From Callaeas wilsoni (taxonomy: Eukaryota > Chordata > Aves > Passeriformes > Callaeidae): 64,000 bases of DNA. Below, one piece after another: positions 1 through 11,640 of the stretch. The stretch lies in contig VWPU01009580.1 in NCBI GenBank assembly GCA_013398955.1, positions 1-64,000 of the forward strand, in the 5' to 3' direction. Under the pieces are notes generated by a model, which was not told the DNA's origin, did no database searches, and saw nothing but the letters and a program-made list of their open reading frames with translations. Positions within the stretch are counted from its first letter, which is position 1. Every line of letters starts with the position of its first letter. Position numbers and translations under genes: made by a program.

Positions 1-479
1 CCAGGCCATGCCAAACCAGTACAGTAACTTTGGATTCTAAATTCCACTTAAACTGTTTTTACATCTGAAAATCACATTGGCTAATGATTTTAAGTGCTGA
101 AGGGTGTGAATAAGTCTCTAGTAGGATTGTCCAAAGGCTTTATTTGGGTTAGATGACTAAAACTTAGTAAGAGATTTTTCTCTTTGAAAATCTCAAGAGA
201 TTTAGATTTAGATCACAACTGCCTATAAAACCTATTAAAAATCTGTTTCAATTGTACTTCTAAATTTTTATTTACCTGCTTTGAAAAATCCACTCCCAGA
301 GTAAATTCTAGACACTCATCTAATGGTGAGGAAATAAAATACATGTTTACAACAAAAATGTTAAAATTCTGGTTATGTGCTTGGTTTTTCCAAGTTTTTC
401 AACATAAAAAAGTTTATTTCAAGAAAGAAAAATAAAGATGTTTATCAAATAATCCCCTTTTTTAAGCTATAAGGAATGG
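1..479. other. AT-rich non-coding DNA
   Basis: No open frame of note, no repeat family and no splice-framed exon could be recognised here. The stretch is AT-rich single-copy-looking sequence leading into the palindrome that follows. Confidence 0.6.
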
Positions 480-526
480 ATTTTGACATAATATAATAAT
501 ATTATATTATTATATTATGTCAAAAT
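480..526. repeat. 47-bp perfect AT-rich palindrome
   Basis: Read directly: the left arm begins attttgacataatataata and the right arm is its exact reverse complement ending gtcaaaat, with 23-bp arms around a single central base (position 503). Pairing stops at 479/527, where g faces t. The arms include the non-repetitive block TTTTGACATAATAT, so this is more than a plain (TA)n run. Such a sequence could extrude as a cruciform, or form a hairpin if transcribed. It could also be a very short foldback element, but no terminal duplication beyond the palindrome was found. Confidence 0.85.
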
Positions 527-600
527 TATATATATATTATTATAGATATACATATAATAATATGTATATTTGTATATATCATAATAATGTATATATTTGA
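527..600. repeat. AT-rich low-complexity tract
   Basis: Almost only A and T, with TA-dinucleotide runs and a second smaller inverted repeat (arms ATACATAT and ATATGTAT, about 548-567). It adjoins the perfect palindrome and is probably part of the same unstable AT-rich patch. It overlaps the first codons of a 104-codon open frame (587-901) that resembles no protein I know. Confidence 0.7.
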
Positions 601-3600
601 AATTCTTTTTTCTTTCCTTTTGTTCATTTTTTTCCACTGTTCATTTTGGTATAACTGTCATGTCACAGATGTAAAAGGGCAAGTCTGGAGTCCTGGAGGC
701 AAGCTCTTCATTGCAGGCAGAGCAGGTACATTCTTTTTCAGATGGCAGGTAAGACTTCAGACTCCTAAAGACGATCAAGCTTCATTTTGTGATGTTGCAA
801 CCACTATGCCCACTTATGTAAATGAAAATGTTTCAGACAGGCTCAGAGAGCCATGGGAAGGACTGTCATGTACAGAAAGGAGTGTCATTGCTAACCTCTA
901 AGGTCATGCTATTCTAGTATCCAAGTGTCAGATAACAGTGTGCTGATAAGTAGATCAAAAGTATTATTTTATTATTATATGAACAAATAAGTCTTATCTG
1001 AGTAACTTTTACATTAGTTGTATTTTCCTCTTTTCTTCTGAAGCATTCTTCCTTCAAATGAACCAAGACAATTAGGGAGAAAAAGAGACTTTTTTATTAC
1101 TATTGCATGGACTAGTAAAAGCAATCTCTCCTTTTATGTAGGATGCAATGTGAAAATTAATTGTATATATCCTGATGTAATGGAATGCACTGAAACAGTA
1201 TTGTACATTTATTGACTTTAATCTAGGATTTAATTACTATTATGTAAAAAGAGAAAAACCTGTTCTAAATTATAGCTATTTTATTCCCTTCTAGTCCTCC
1301 TATTCCCTGTACCAGGTGAAACCTAAAATGCATCCTGGAAAACATAGAATAGTACATGCTATGTGGTAAATGTTCAAAGCAGTATTCTGGAAATTGCTTC
1401 TCTGGCTTCTCGTATCATTAGAAGAACTTGCCATCCTAATTCACAATAATTTGTGCTACAACATTCTATCCATTTATAATAAAGGATAAATGCGTAGAAT
1501 TGCATCTTACTACATTTACTACAGTTATTTCTGCGTTATGTATGTTATGACATTTCTCCTGTATTTAGGGTAGGATAAAGCACACTATGTGAGCAATTTA
1601 TTGTGATATATATCACATATATAGAGGTATTTACCACCTAAATTACACCTCCTAAAGGCAACAACCACATAGAAAAGCATTGTCAGGGAAACAGAAAAGA
1701 AGCAAAATAAAATTTCATATACACTAAAAGATACAAAAACATATACTGAACAGTATAAATTTTGATTATACACACATTGAAATCTTAAGTGTTCTTTCTG
1801 CTGATATAAGTGAATTTGGCCCATGGTCAAGAGAGGTTATATCTCTCACTAGTAAAGCTGAGACAAAAGGCTAATATGAAGTGATTTTAATCAGACTTCT
1901 CATAAATTTATCCTGAATAAAGTCTTTATGGCAGCAGAACACACACTTAATTATCATGTATGCATTGACAACCAAAGGGACAGTGACAGAATGTTTATCT
2001 ATTTTTCTTCCAGACAAAAAGAAAACATCTGCTTTTTTCTGGTGGCCATTGCTTCCTCTAGATCTATACTCTTTCGTGATGCAAGCTTGTGTCAAGAGAC
2101 TTGAATAAATGTAGAGTAAAACCCAAAGCAGTTTCTACAGGACACTCTAATCAAAAGAAAAAGAAATCTTTGTTTTTCTACTCCTCATTAGTTTGAAACC
2201 AGATTATTACTTGATGGAAAAGGAGAAACAGTGATGAAGTATTTAAAGGGACTCACTGTGGATCCACAAACAGGTTCCACCCACTGCCAAGGCTAACACA
2301 GACTATCCACACAGATATAAGTGGGCACCAGGGCCCTATAGGTCAACAGTTAAGAATAGTCACAAATTATAGTAGTCACATTACTTGTGTGATGTTTCTT
2401 CTGGAAAACAGGATTCTCTAGCCATCTTTTCTCACTTAGTCAACCAGCTTCAAGTAGATCTCTCTTTGCCTTATTTCCCTGCAGTAAAGGGACAGACCCG
2501 TGCCTTTTCGTCATGTATAGGTTTTTACCTCAAACACTGTAATAACTTTTTCCTGTACTTTCATATTTTTAACCCAGTTTCAAATGAATCCTGATTTAAT
2601 AAGAATGTCTGTTTCCCCTCACCTAATTTACCTCAAAAGAAACATTTCTCTTCCCATGAACTTCTGCCTCTAGAGTTCTATAAAAGAGGCATGATCAATG
2701 CAGGAAGGCAGATACACGGAACAAAAGCTCTAATAGAATACCTCCTTTTCTATTTCAGTGAGGACTGACTTCAGAAAACTCAAGAGGAAATATAACAAGC
2801 TTAAGTTCCAATGATTCCTATCTTTGACCTAAGGCTGGAAAGGAGAAACCAGCATATTTTAAATATCTTTGCCATACTCATACTCAGGTCAGCATCTCAC
2901 AGTCGCTTGTACTTGTATTTTAGCTCCTGGGGCCCCTTGTGGGTCCTGCACAGTAGGTGATAACCAGAAAGGAGGATAGCCTGTCCCACACCATCTACAA
3001 TACATTTCTTTTTTTCCCAATCATTCTGGAGAGCAGAAATCTTCCAATTAGAAGCATTTGTCAAATCCATACTCCAATTCAGCCAGGGAGTACCTTTGTG
3101 CAGTAAGCAGGCAGTAGGTGTTTCTCTCATTTCGTAAAGATCCCTTATCTTCCTGGTACAAAATTATATTAGTTTAAATAAACAAGATTAAGACCTGCCC
3201 AATTATACATTTTTTCTACCTGAAACAAATGTATGGGGTCTGACTTTACTATTTGTATGACTCCATGTGTATTTGAGGAGTCAGTTTCTAGAGAGGTGAT
3301 GAAGGCTGGTGAAAAATGATGCTCTGATGCCTACCACAGATAATTAGCTTCATTACTACTCTGATTAGTTGTGATGATTAAGCATTTTTGCCTACATTGT
3401 ACTGGTATTCTATTTCCAAATAAATTAAGGCCCTAATGGTAATCTATTTATTTATTTTATTTATTTTGAGGATTTTATTCACTAAAATTCCTCAGACCTC
3501 TAATATAACAAGTAACCTGTTTCCTCTAAAAGGGCCTTTGATCTTTGGTCACTGGGAAGTGTATCCTGCAATTTTCTTTGATGAGCGTGAGGGAATACTT

Positions 3601-3783
3601 TTCTTTGAGACTTAGTTTCTGGCATCTTATCATAGTTTAAACTTTTCACCAATACGTCAATATTAAGGAAAACACCATACACACAAAGATATAATTTTTG
3701 TGAAATCCAACCAGGAAAAGGGAAAGTTGTGCATTATGAAGGCCAGACTGTATGGGACATTTCTTCTTAAGTATATTTTTTTT
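601..3783. other. Non-coding stretch, nothing recognised
   Basis: No gene or repeat family was recognised. Short open frames exist (for example 587-901 plus, 1585-1830 minus, 2897-3130 minus), but they lack recognisable motifs and are no longer than expected by chance in AT-rich DNA. A short (TTTA)n-like run lies at about 3443-3467. Confidence 0.55.
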
Positions 3784-4050
3784 CACAGGCTCACAAAATT
3801 GTTAAGGTTGCAAGGGACCTCTGGAGCTAACACTGTTCAGTCCCTCTACCAAGGCAGGGTCACCTAGAGAAAGTTATATGGGAACTCATCCAAGCGGGTT
3901 TGGAATGTCTCCAGAGGAGACTACACAACCTCCCTGGGCAGCCTCTTCCAGTGCTCTGCTACCCTTAACTTTAGGAAGTTACTCCTCATGTTGAGGTGTA
4001 ACTTTTTGTTTATGGCCATTGCTGGCACCCATTAACTACCTATCCAGTCC
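3784..4050 (-). mobile_element. CR1 LINE, 3' end fragment
   Basis: The plus strand carries the reverse complement of the avian CR1 3' end. The order of hallmarks matches CR1: a decayed copy of the terminal octamer repeat region (cacaggctcacaaaattg), then gttgcaagggacctctgg, gcagggtcacctagag, cctccctgggcagcctcttc, cagtgctctgctaccctta and ctcctcatgttgaggtg. The element therefore runs on the minus strand and is 5' truncated, keeping roughly the last 270 bp (the C-terminal codons of the reverse-transcriptase ORF plus the short 3' UTR). It has many substitutions and small gaps, so it is an old, dead copy. Confidence 0.9.
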
Positions 4051-5451
4051 TTCGAGGAACTGATTGTAAAAAAATCAGCTTCTCAGAATCTGGTTCAGCA
4101 AAAGTCTAAGAAAATGGACACAGGACACCAAGGGGGGTTTAGATTGTGGGAAGAAAACAGCCCAAGTAACAGATCTTCTAAAACTTAGAGGTTCTCCTCT
4201 GCTTTTTGGAAAGTAATGTTCTAAACAAGTATTAATTCAAAATAGTATGCAGGATAACGAACCAAGTCAATAAATAAAAACAAAAATAATTTTCTAAAAA
4301 ATGGTGATCATTGCTATATATATTTTTTGTTTCAAGTCTTTAAAGTATAAGGTTTACTATTTTCAAAATTCAATTCCATAGAAACACAGCTTGTGGCTGA
4401 AGCACGAGCGTCATAGACAATAAGAAAACCATCACTGTGACCTTTCCCGCAATGAACGGAGGTCTCGCTTCACTGTAAAAGCTATGCATGGGTTAACAGG
4501 AACTTGGATGTAGGCGGCTGGGCTGATCTCAAGCCTTTACTGCCTTATGTGCCCTATTATACTGGGTGAAAGCTGTGAGAAAACTTCAAGACTTACAGAC
4601 ATTTTTTAGTACAGTTTCATTATGACTATATGAAGTGACAGCTTTAGTAACATGAAGTCTTTTAACTCTGACAGTTAAGATAGAGCACAATGTAATCTTA
4701 ACAAACTCTATTACTAGGAAGAAAGAAAAGTAAAGCAATGCTTATCATCATAACTTCTCCCAATTAATGAAACCTGTCTGGAGTCAAGTTTCATTTTGTG
4801 CTATAGGTCTTAAATACTCACTGCACACATTTCAGCTCTCAAGGGTCCTTTTCAAAAAGTCAAAGTATGAATTTAGTCAAGCTATTCAGAGTTTTCGGAT
4901 CAAGGTTTTTCACATTGGTATTTCCTGTCTGGGGGCTGTGGTGCAAAGGATTTGATAAAGGAGATTCATTTTAGGACAATTTCCAAATATCAGTACTTGG
5001 GAGAAGACATACTTCTAGTCTAGACTGTTGAGGAATGTTGCAAGAGCCAAAACACAAGCATAGTACCAAATTTTTCCTTTATAATCCAGGAAACTTAAAT
5101 CTAGGAGAAAGTCATCATTTTCCCATATCATTCTGGTCACTGTTTTATTAAATACCTTACCAGAAATGTATATATTCCCCATCTGATGGAAAAAAGGAGT
5201 AAAATCCTATACACTGTACCAAACAATCCATACTATTGCAATCATAATCCTAAACAGTGCTATTTCCCAGCTACATTTACGTTATCAGAACACTAAAAAG
5301 GTCAATGAGCATCACTGGACAACTGCACACAAAAATCCTTGTAGATGCAGACATGTAAATAAGCAGTACATCTCACTGTTTAAACCACCTGCTGCCTAAG
5401 AATGCCAAAGGTGTCTACAATAATTAACTCTATCCCACCATAATGTGTGGC
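4051..5451. other. Non-coding stretch, nothing recognised
   Basis: Moderately AT-rich DNA with no recognisable exon or repeat family. The one listed open frame (4767-4955 plus, 62 codons) has no motif. Confidence 0.5.
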
Positions 5452-5605
5452 TTGAGGGGTTTTGGGGTGGGTTTTTTTTGGTTTGGTTTGGTTTTCAGTT
5501 TTCAGGTTTTAGGGTTTTGGTTTGTTTGGGGGTTTTTTTGGTTTTTTGTTTGTTTGTTTGTTTGGTTTTTGTTTGTTTGTTTTTTCTTTCATTTTTGTTT
5601 TTTTA
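5452..5605 (+). repeat. G/T-rich strand-asymmetric tract with G runs
   Basis: About 150 bases made almost only of G and T on the plus strand, with few C or A. It holds GGGG at 5456-5459 and 5464-5467, GGG at 5469-5471 and 5512-5514, and GGGGG at 5528-5532. It then passes into (TTTG)n and oligo-T. The first runs are close enough for a G-quadruplex on the plus strand. On the minus strand it reads as an A/C-rich tract, which could also be a decayed A-rich tail of a retrocopy, though no retrocopy body was recognised next to it. Confidence 0.7.
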
Positions 5606-8600
5606 AAATCAAATGCTGCTAGCCTGCCTTTATACAGTCAGGAAATGAAGCACAAATGAAGGACTTAACCAGAGAATCTTTGGCATCATCCAGAACAGAG
5701 TCAATTTTCTAAATCCTTTTTAAGTGGAGAACTTGACCTATAAATATGTCGAGCATACTGATGTTAATTCCATGGCTTTTTTTCTTTTTTTTATTACAAA
5801 ATTAAGTGGATGTAGCACCTATGACATATGAAATGTATGGAAAGGATGGAAGAAAAGGCAATCATGACAAAATGAGAGATGCTCACATTGCAAAGTTCTG
5901 AAATCATGCCTCAGTATTATCTTCCCCAAAATTCAGATATGTTTGGACTCAAGTGTTTACTGATCTTTGAAAAGCAGATCTAACCTGATTCTGCACAAAG
6001 AGAAAAAGAATCTAAAGCATTACAAGAAAGCGTTTATCAACTATACATTCTCCAGTATATAATTCTTGATGTCTCAGCTGTGTTAGTACTTACCCGTTCT
6101 CTCCCAAATTGCTATTTTCCTACTTTGTATTGGCTTTTTCATACATTACTTAGATTTAAATGTTTTGAGTGGATTATAGTTTCAGAATTAATTTTTACTC
6201 TAGAAGAATATGGAGGGCTAACTAAGAGCACAACACATTTGTTGTCACCTATTCTCAGTCACGGATTTCCACGGAGAGACAGCATTAGCAAAGTTAAAAC
6301 ACCTTTTCTAAACAGTTGCATTTCTTTATTTTCATATTTAGAAACAGCCATTTCATAGCAGTAAGGGTTTACAACTGATACTAAGCCCAGTTAGTGTTAG
6401 TGTATTCATGAGCAAAAGAAGACAATTCAGGTCTTGGTACTGTTTAGAAGGACAAGACACAGAAGGAATAAAAGTGGAAAGGGTACAGGGGAGTTAAGTG
6501 GCTTTCTCAGGATCTCATGGTGCCAAGTGCGATGCTGTTTAAAGTGGACAACATGACAGCTCAGGGACTGCATTTCAGCATTTTCACAGTGTGTATTTGG
6601 GCTTACAGATTTCTTGTCTCATTTCTAAAGGCCAGTTCCTGAAATGTGCAGAAAACTTTCTGTGGGTTGAGGTCATTCAGCACCTTGTAAGACTGACCCT
6701 GATGTTCAGAGGTGCTGAGCACACACAGCTCCTGTCGACTAAGAGTTCAGTGTACCTCTGAAAATCAATTCATGTCTAATGGCCTTTTCACCTGTCAGAA
6801 ATAATTGCTGTTTCACAGAAGCATACTAACACAGGCACCATTTTGTTTTTAAAGGAGACTATTTATTTTTAGCCTCCTTGGAAACTGATCTGCTAAGGAG
6901 GAAGATCAGGAATAAATTGCATCCCAAAAGGAAAATATGTTTTGTATGAAACACTCATTCTTCTGGTTGTCAGTCATAAAAAATACGTCTTTTAGTAGTT
7001 CTTTCTCTTGCAGAAAAATCTGTTTAACTAATCTCATCATATAAAAAAATTATTTTTTCTGATGTTAAATGCTTAGTTGGGTATTCTCTGTTGGGATATA
7101 TATTTTACTGTCTAATAAAATCCTTGATACCAACAGAAGCAGCATTACATGTGACAGAGGCTGTCCTTTCTTCAGCTGGATCAGTGCCCACACGTTGGAG
7201 AGCCTTTTTACTAAAAGCTATTATCTTCAGACATACTCCTGATGCCTTCATGGTTTCAATGTTCCAGAGGAGAACACCTTAATGTAATTTTCTGTTGTTG
7301 TATGACGTGTTTGGAAATTAAAATAAAGCTTTTACACAAGTAAAAGCATACATCTGAAAGGATGGGACTGTAGGGCCACATCAGAAAGTGCAAGTCTGTT
7401 CAACGGAAATTAAAATGCACTTTAGGAAATAGTAAGATGCATGCCTTGGCTGTAATACTTAACAGAACAGCTCTACTGGGATAGCATAATGTGCACAAAC
7501 TCAACAGAAACTTCTAGATTTCATGTCCCTGCAAATCTTTCCTCACAAGGTTGTGTCTGCATGATGAGAGATCTGTTTTTTCAAGTGCAGCACAAAGCAG
7601 ACATTTGTCTTGTCTCCAGATCAGATCTTCAGTTCCCTTTTCTGCTAAACCTATTTTCTATTACAAAATGAAATTTCACTTTGAGAATTTAACAAAGGCA
7701 AAGAGTTATGAACATTTGATTTTTATTTAAAGCTTTTTAGTCCAATATGTCTTTGTATCTATTTATTTCTATACAAGTTCTAAGAACAATCTGAGTGATT
7801 TAGACAAAATATGCAATGCAAAAGCTCTAAGTATATGGTTTTGATACACAGAAAATATTTCCATATGGACCTGCTTAACATGTATCCCTGGATAAATACT
7901 ATTGGTATTCAGATTCTAAAAGCTAGCATGGTAAATCAATAGTGTGCATATATCATAAGACTTATTAGCCCCTAATGTCTTCTAGCTGCCCAGGGATGTA
8001 TTACGGCTCAATCCTATTTTCAGGAAAGTCAGTGACTAAATGATATCAAGGACCTGAGCTCTCTCCCTCATGCAGGTGTTGGAGATTGACATTAAAAATT
8101 ACTACACTTTGTACTCTAGAGGTTGGATGCCCCAGAGCCATAGGGCTGTATCCCAGGGAAAACAGCTGGAGGCTATTGTGATGAACACTGCAAGGGCAAA
8201 AGAGAAAACAACCTACATTGTTAGTGAAATAGTTTTTCCTCGTGATTGCTCTGACATGGCATATCACCAACATTCTGCATAGGCATCTTTTCTAATTTGA
8301 GAGTCTGGATGCTTCTGAAGAATACATTGTCCTTTGAATTTCTCACTTTGGCAAAAGTAATAAAAGACCACTTAATCCCTGTAGTTCATCCTTTGCCACA
8401 GTTCAAAATGGGAAAACTGCACTTAACAGTCTGGCCATGCATTTAATATGAGTTGTACATAGATATTTCCCATGGCATATTTCAAGATTTTTATTTTATT
8501 TACAACCTGTGTGGTTTGTTGTGGCTTTTTTGTGTTTTTTAATTTCAGCCTACATAGTGTTGTAGTCTGTAACTTTCTTTCCTGTACCTTGCCAATATAA

Positions 8601-10163
8601 TTCCCTCTTTTTTTCCTTCTGGAAAGGAAAATTGTGCATTACTATGGAATTATGCTATCTTTTCTTCCTGATCTGTGCTCTTCATCTCCCACTGCCTTGG
8701 AGCCATTACTTTAATAGAACAGTTCTTCAAATGAATTAGATTACCTGTTTCATTGCTACTCCGTCTGGATGTCATTCTCATTGAAAATATTCATCTGCTT
8801 AGAAATTAACATTGAAAATGGCATTGACTAAGTAATTCTATTATGGACAAAACTCTATGTCAACAGATGTCCCTTCAGTTTGTGATTTAGACTGATGAAC
8901 TTATTGATAGAGTAAAAAACATGTTCACAAAACTCTCTTCCAAATGCATGCACTGCATTGCCACTTTTGCAGGTATGTTTATATCACAGACCTTATGTAT
9001 CTCTCCAGTATATATTATAAGAAATGTATAAAAATATACATTTGTTGGTTATAAAATCCATTTTCCTACTTTCTTTATTTTCTTGTAAAACAAAGCTTAG
9101 CTATATAAGGAACAAGTTAATAACTGTGGCAGACAGGTATGATGAAAGAGAAAACCATTTGGTGTAATTATATTATTTAGTGGTTTTGCTCAGCTGCACT
9201 GCTGCATCTTATTAACTTCCTCTTTGGGACATGTAATGTGTGTCAATTTGTGTGATATGGTAAGCCTTTGTAGTCAGGCTAAGTATTCCTTGGTGATATA
9301 CCCTACCTCATCTTTTCATGTTGCTTCAGAGCTGTAATGATGGTCCACATAAAATTCCCTTAAATACAAAAATTCCCTATGTATACATGGGAAATGTAAA
9401 ACTACAATATACTTCAAAACTTTAATCAAGTAAGAGCAGTTAAACTAACGATGGAAAAAAAAATTAAACATCCCCAGAAATTATTCTTTGTTCTGTTGTC
9501 CTCAAATATCCAAACTAAATAAAAAGCAATTATTTATCCCATGATCTCCATCATAGCATTTCAAAAGAAGGTTAAAAATAGTTTTACAAGTAAATACTTA
9601 TAACCATTTCCTTACATGCTCCCCAAAATCTGGTTGCAACTCTATACTAAATAAGATTAACAGCAAGCTGACTTCTAGTGAAGATGTAGTGCTCAGGCAA
9701 CAATCTATTTTTCAGTTCAGTGGAAACACCATGCAGAAGAAGTATTGCAGACTTTTGCTGGATTATGTGAAGCTGAGAGTGTCTCACTCTAGAACAGAAT
9801 TTACTGCACTCCATCCATCAACAAAAGAGACAAATCACTGTAGCTGGGGAAGGTCTCCCCTCCCAACAATGTATTGTGGAGGTCGGTTGATTACTCATAA
9901 TTTCAATTTAATGTCTTTGTAATTAATTTTGTATCTTGGAAAAATAATGTTTTAGAAAATTGATTTCTGACTTAAGAAAAATGTTTTCTATTTTTACAGG
10001 TTTTGCTGATTCTCTTCTGACCAACCTCATATAAAAAGAGACAATGCCATTCCAACTCAGTGTCTGTTCTTATTTTGATAAAGTCATGAAATAGTGACTT
10101 TACAGGGATTTAAGGTTGCATCAAAGCTATGCTTGAAATGCAGATTGTGTTAGAGAAGAAGAG
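5606..10163. other. Non-coding stretch, nothing recognised
   Basis: 4.5 kb of AT-rich sequence without a recognisable exon or transposable element. Overlapping opposite-strand open frames at 8046-8282 (75 and 70 codons) mirror each other and show no domain. Other frames at 6080-6358, 7091-7282 and 9689-9922 are equally featureless. Confidence 0.5.
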
Positions 10164-10427
10164 TGTTCTGTATTTTGCTGAGATAAAGTTAATTTTCTTC
10201 CTAGTAACTGGTATAGTGCTGTGGTTTGGATTCAGTATGAGAATCAGGTTGATAACACACTGATGTTCTGGATGTTGCTCGGTGGTGCTTACTCTAAATC
10301 AAGGACTTTTCCATTTTTCATGCTCTGCCAGAAAGCAGGTGCTCCAGAAGCCGAGAGGGAGCACGGCCAGGAGAGCTGACCCAAACTAAGGCAAAGGTGA
10401 ATTCCATTCCATAGGATGTCATGCCCA

Positions 10428-10438
10428 GTATATATAAA
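10428..10438 (+). promoter_or_regulatory. TATA box of the solo LTR
   Basis: The sequence tatatataaac lies about two-fifths of the way into the LTR, in the position of the U3 core promoter, with GC-richer R-like sequence after it. Whether it still drives transcription cannot be told from sequence. Confidence 0.6.
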
Positions 10439-10613
10439 CTGGGGAAAGTTGACCAAGGGGGACTACTCTCTCCTTGGGAACAGGCTGTGTAATGGTCAGT
10501 GGGTGGTGAGCAATTGTAGTGTGCATCTCGTGTTTCTCTTAGGTTTATTCCTCTCTCTCTTTTTTCTTTCTCTTCATCATCATCATCACCACAATAATCT
10601 ACTTTATTTAACT

Positions 10614-10619
10614 ATTAAA
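10614..10619 (+). terminator. ATTAAA poly(A) signal of the solo LTR
   Basis: attaaa occurs just after the (CAT)n block and before the U5-like end, the usual place in this LTR type. It is the second most common poly(A) hexamer. Confidence 0.55.
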
Positions 10620-10923
10620 TCGTTCTTATCTCAGCATGTGAGTTTTAGCTTTTTCTGATTCTCCTCCCCATCACAATGAGGGTTGGGGTCTGATCCCTGT
10701 TGTACTGAGTTGCTGGCTCAGGTTAAACCACAGCAAAGGGCTGTGACTTGTCCTTCAATGAAAGGCATCCTCTGATAAATAAAATTAATTGAGATGGAAT
10801 TATAATGCTAAAAGTGGCTTATATTTTGGTGAAGGTCAAACATTGTAGACTTCAGTCTGCAAGAACCAAAAAGATTCCAAAGCCCCAAAAGTAAAGCCCT
10901 CAAAGATAAACCTCTGCAGACTT

Positions 10924-11050
10924 GGGGGAAAGAAGGAAAGAAAGAAGGAAAGAAGGAAAGAAGGAAGGAAAGAAAGAAGGAAAGAAAGAAGGAAAGAAAG
11001 AAAGAAAGAAGGAAAGAAGGAAAGAAAGAAAGAGAGAGAGAGAGAAAGAG

Positions 11051-11093
<43 letters not shown>

Positions 11094-11126
11094 AGGAAAG
11101 AAGGAAAGAAAGAAGGAAAGAAAGAG
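10924..11126 (+). repeat. 203-bp homopurine (GAAA/GGAA)n microsatellite
   Basis: From ggggga at 10924 to the c at 11127 the plus strand has only A and G. It is mainly GAAA units with interspersed GGAA and a short GA run near 11032-11053. The Lys/Arg-rich 71-codon frame over it is an artefact of the repeat. Long polypurine mirror repeats of this kind can form triplex (H-) DNA and are highly length-variable. It begins less than 200 bp after the solo LTR. Confidence 0.95.
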
Positions 11127-11559
11127 CGAGCTTTTAGTAAAAAAAGCCTTCAGATATTCACCTCAAATTATTGTTACCTACCAGGGGCCTTAAGGTGTGT
11201 TGGTTTTGTTTAAACTGTTTGTAAGGAATGCAACCCACCCAGGAGATGTTACATGAGAAGAGGCCTTTTTTTAAAGAAGACTTTTCAAGTGCAGTGTTCA
11301 CTGAAGCTCAGCTCAGCACATAGAGGGAGGAAGGGAGGGAGAAACATTCTCTGAGAAGCCTGGAGTCACTTTTCCGTGTTTTAAGGGTATAGCACAGACA
11401 AGGAAGGAAGCTTCTTGATGGCACTGCTAATCTGTTTCAGGGTAGGGACATTACACAGCTTTTGACCTTTTCTTTTTGAGTCTTAGCCCTGTGTATGGAT
11501 ACCATTTCCTGCACTGAAATGTACAGCTGTAGTGTCACCTAATAACTAATACAATTTTA

Positions 11560-11640
11560 TAGCACCATAGTGTTCTCCAGCAGTGAACTTCGCCCTCAAA
11601 GGAGACATAGGTTCAAATCTCATTCCTGAAAGAAGCTCCT
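11560..11640 (+). repeat. Possible tRNA-derived SINE head (relic)
   Basis: tagcaccatagtgttc is followed about 45 bp later by aggttcaaatctcattcct, which resembles the A-box and B-box (GGTTCAAATC) of a tRNA-like SINE head such as MIR or amniote SINEs. The spacing is roughly right. No tRNA cloverleaf forms convincingly and no tail was recognised, so this may be chance. Confidence 0.25.

Larger units (their letters stand above)
10164..10735 (+). mobile_element. Solo LTR of an avian endogenous retrovirus
   Basis: A near-complete LTR running from tgttctgtattttgctg to gttaaaccacagca, so with the TG...CA ends of a retroviral LTR. Visible inside, in order: the U3 block agttaattttcttcctagta, a TATA box in cagtatatataaactgggg (about 10428-10438), the gtggtgagcaattg block, a (CAT)n run at 10574-10589, and an ATTAAA poly(A) signal at 10614-10619. 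This architecture and wording match an LTR type that recurs throughout bird genomes (ERVL-like in my recollection; the subfamily needs a library search). The flanks are aagag and aaggg, which fits a 5-bp target-site duplication with one mismatch. No gag, pol or env sequence adjoins it, so it is a solo LTR left by recombination. The 80-codon frame at 10416-10658 with a His run is only the LTR reading through its CAT repeat. Confidence 0.9.

Noticed and set aside
10416..10658. 80-codon frame with a run of six His
   Set aside because: It lies wholly inside the solo LTR and the His run is the LTR's (CAT)n repeat.
10922..11137. Lys/Arg/Glu-rich 71-codon frame resembling a basic protein
   Set aside because: It is the homopurine microsatellite translated.
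11600..11640. Possible functional tRNA from the ggttcaaatc block
   Set aside because: No acceptor stem or anticodon arm pairs convincingly. At best it is a SINE head relic.
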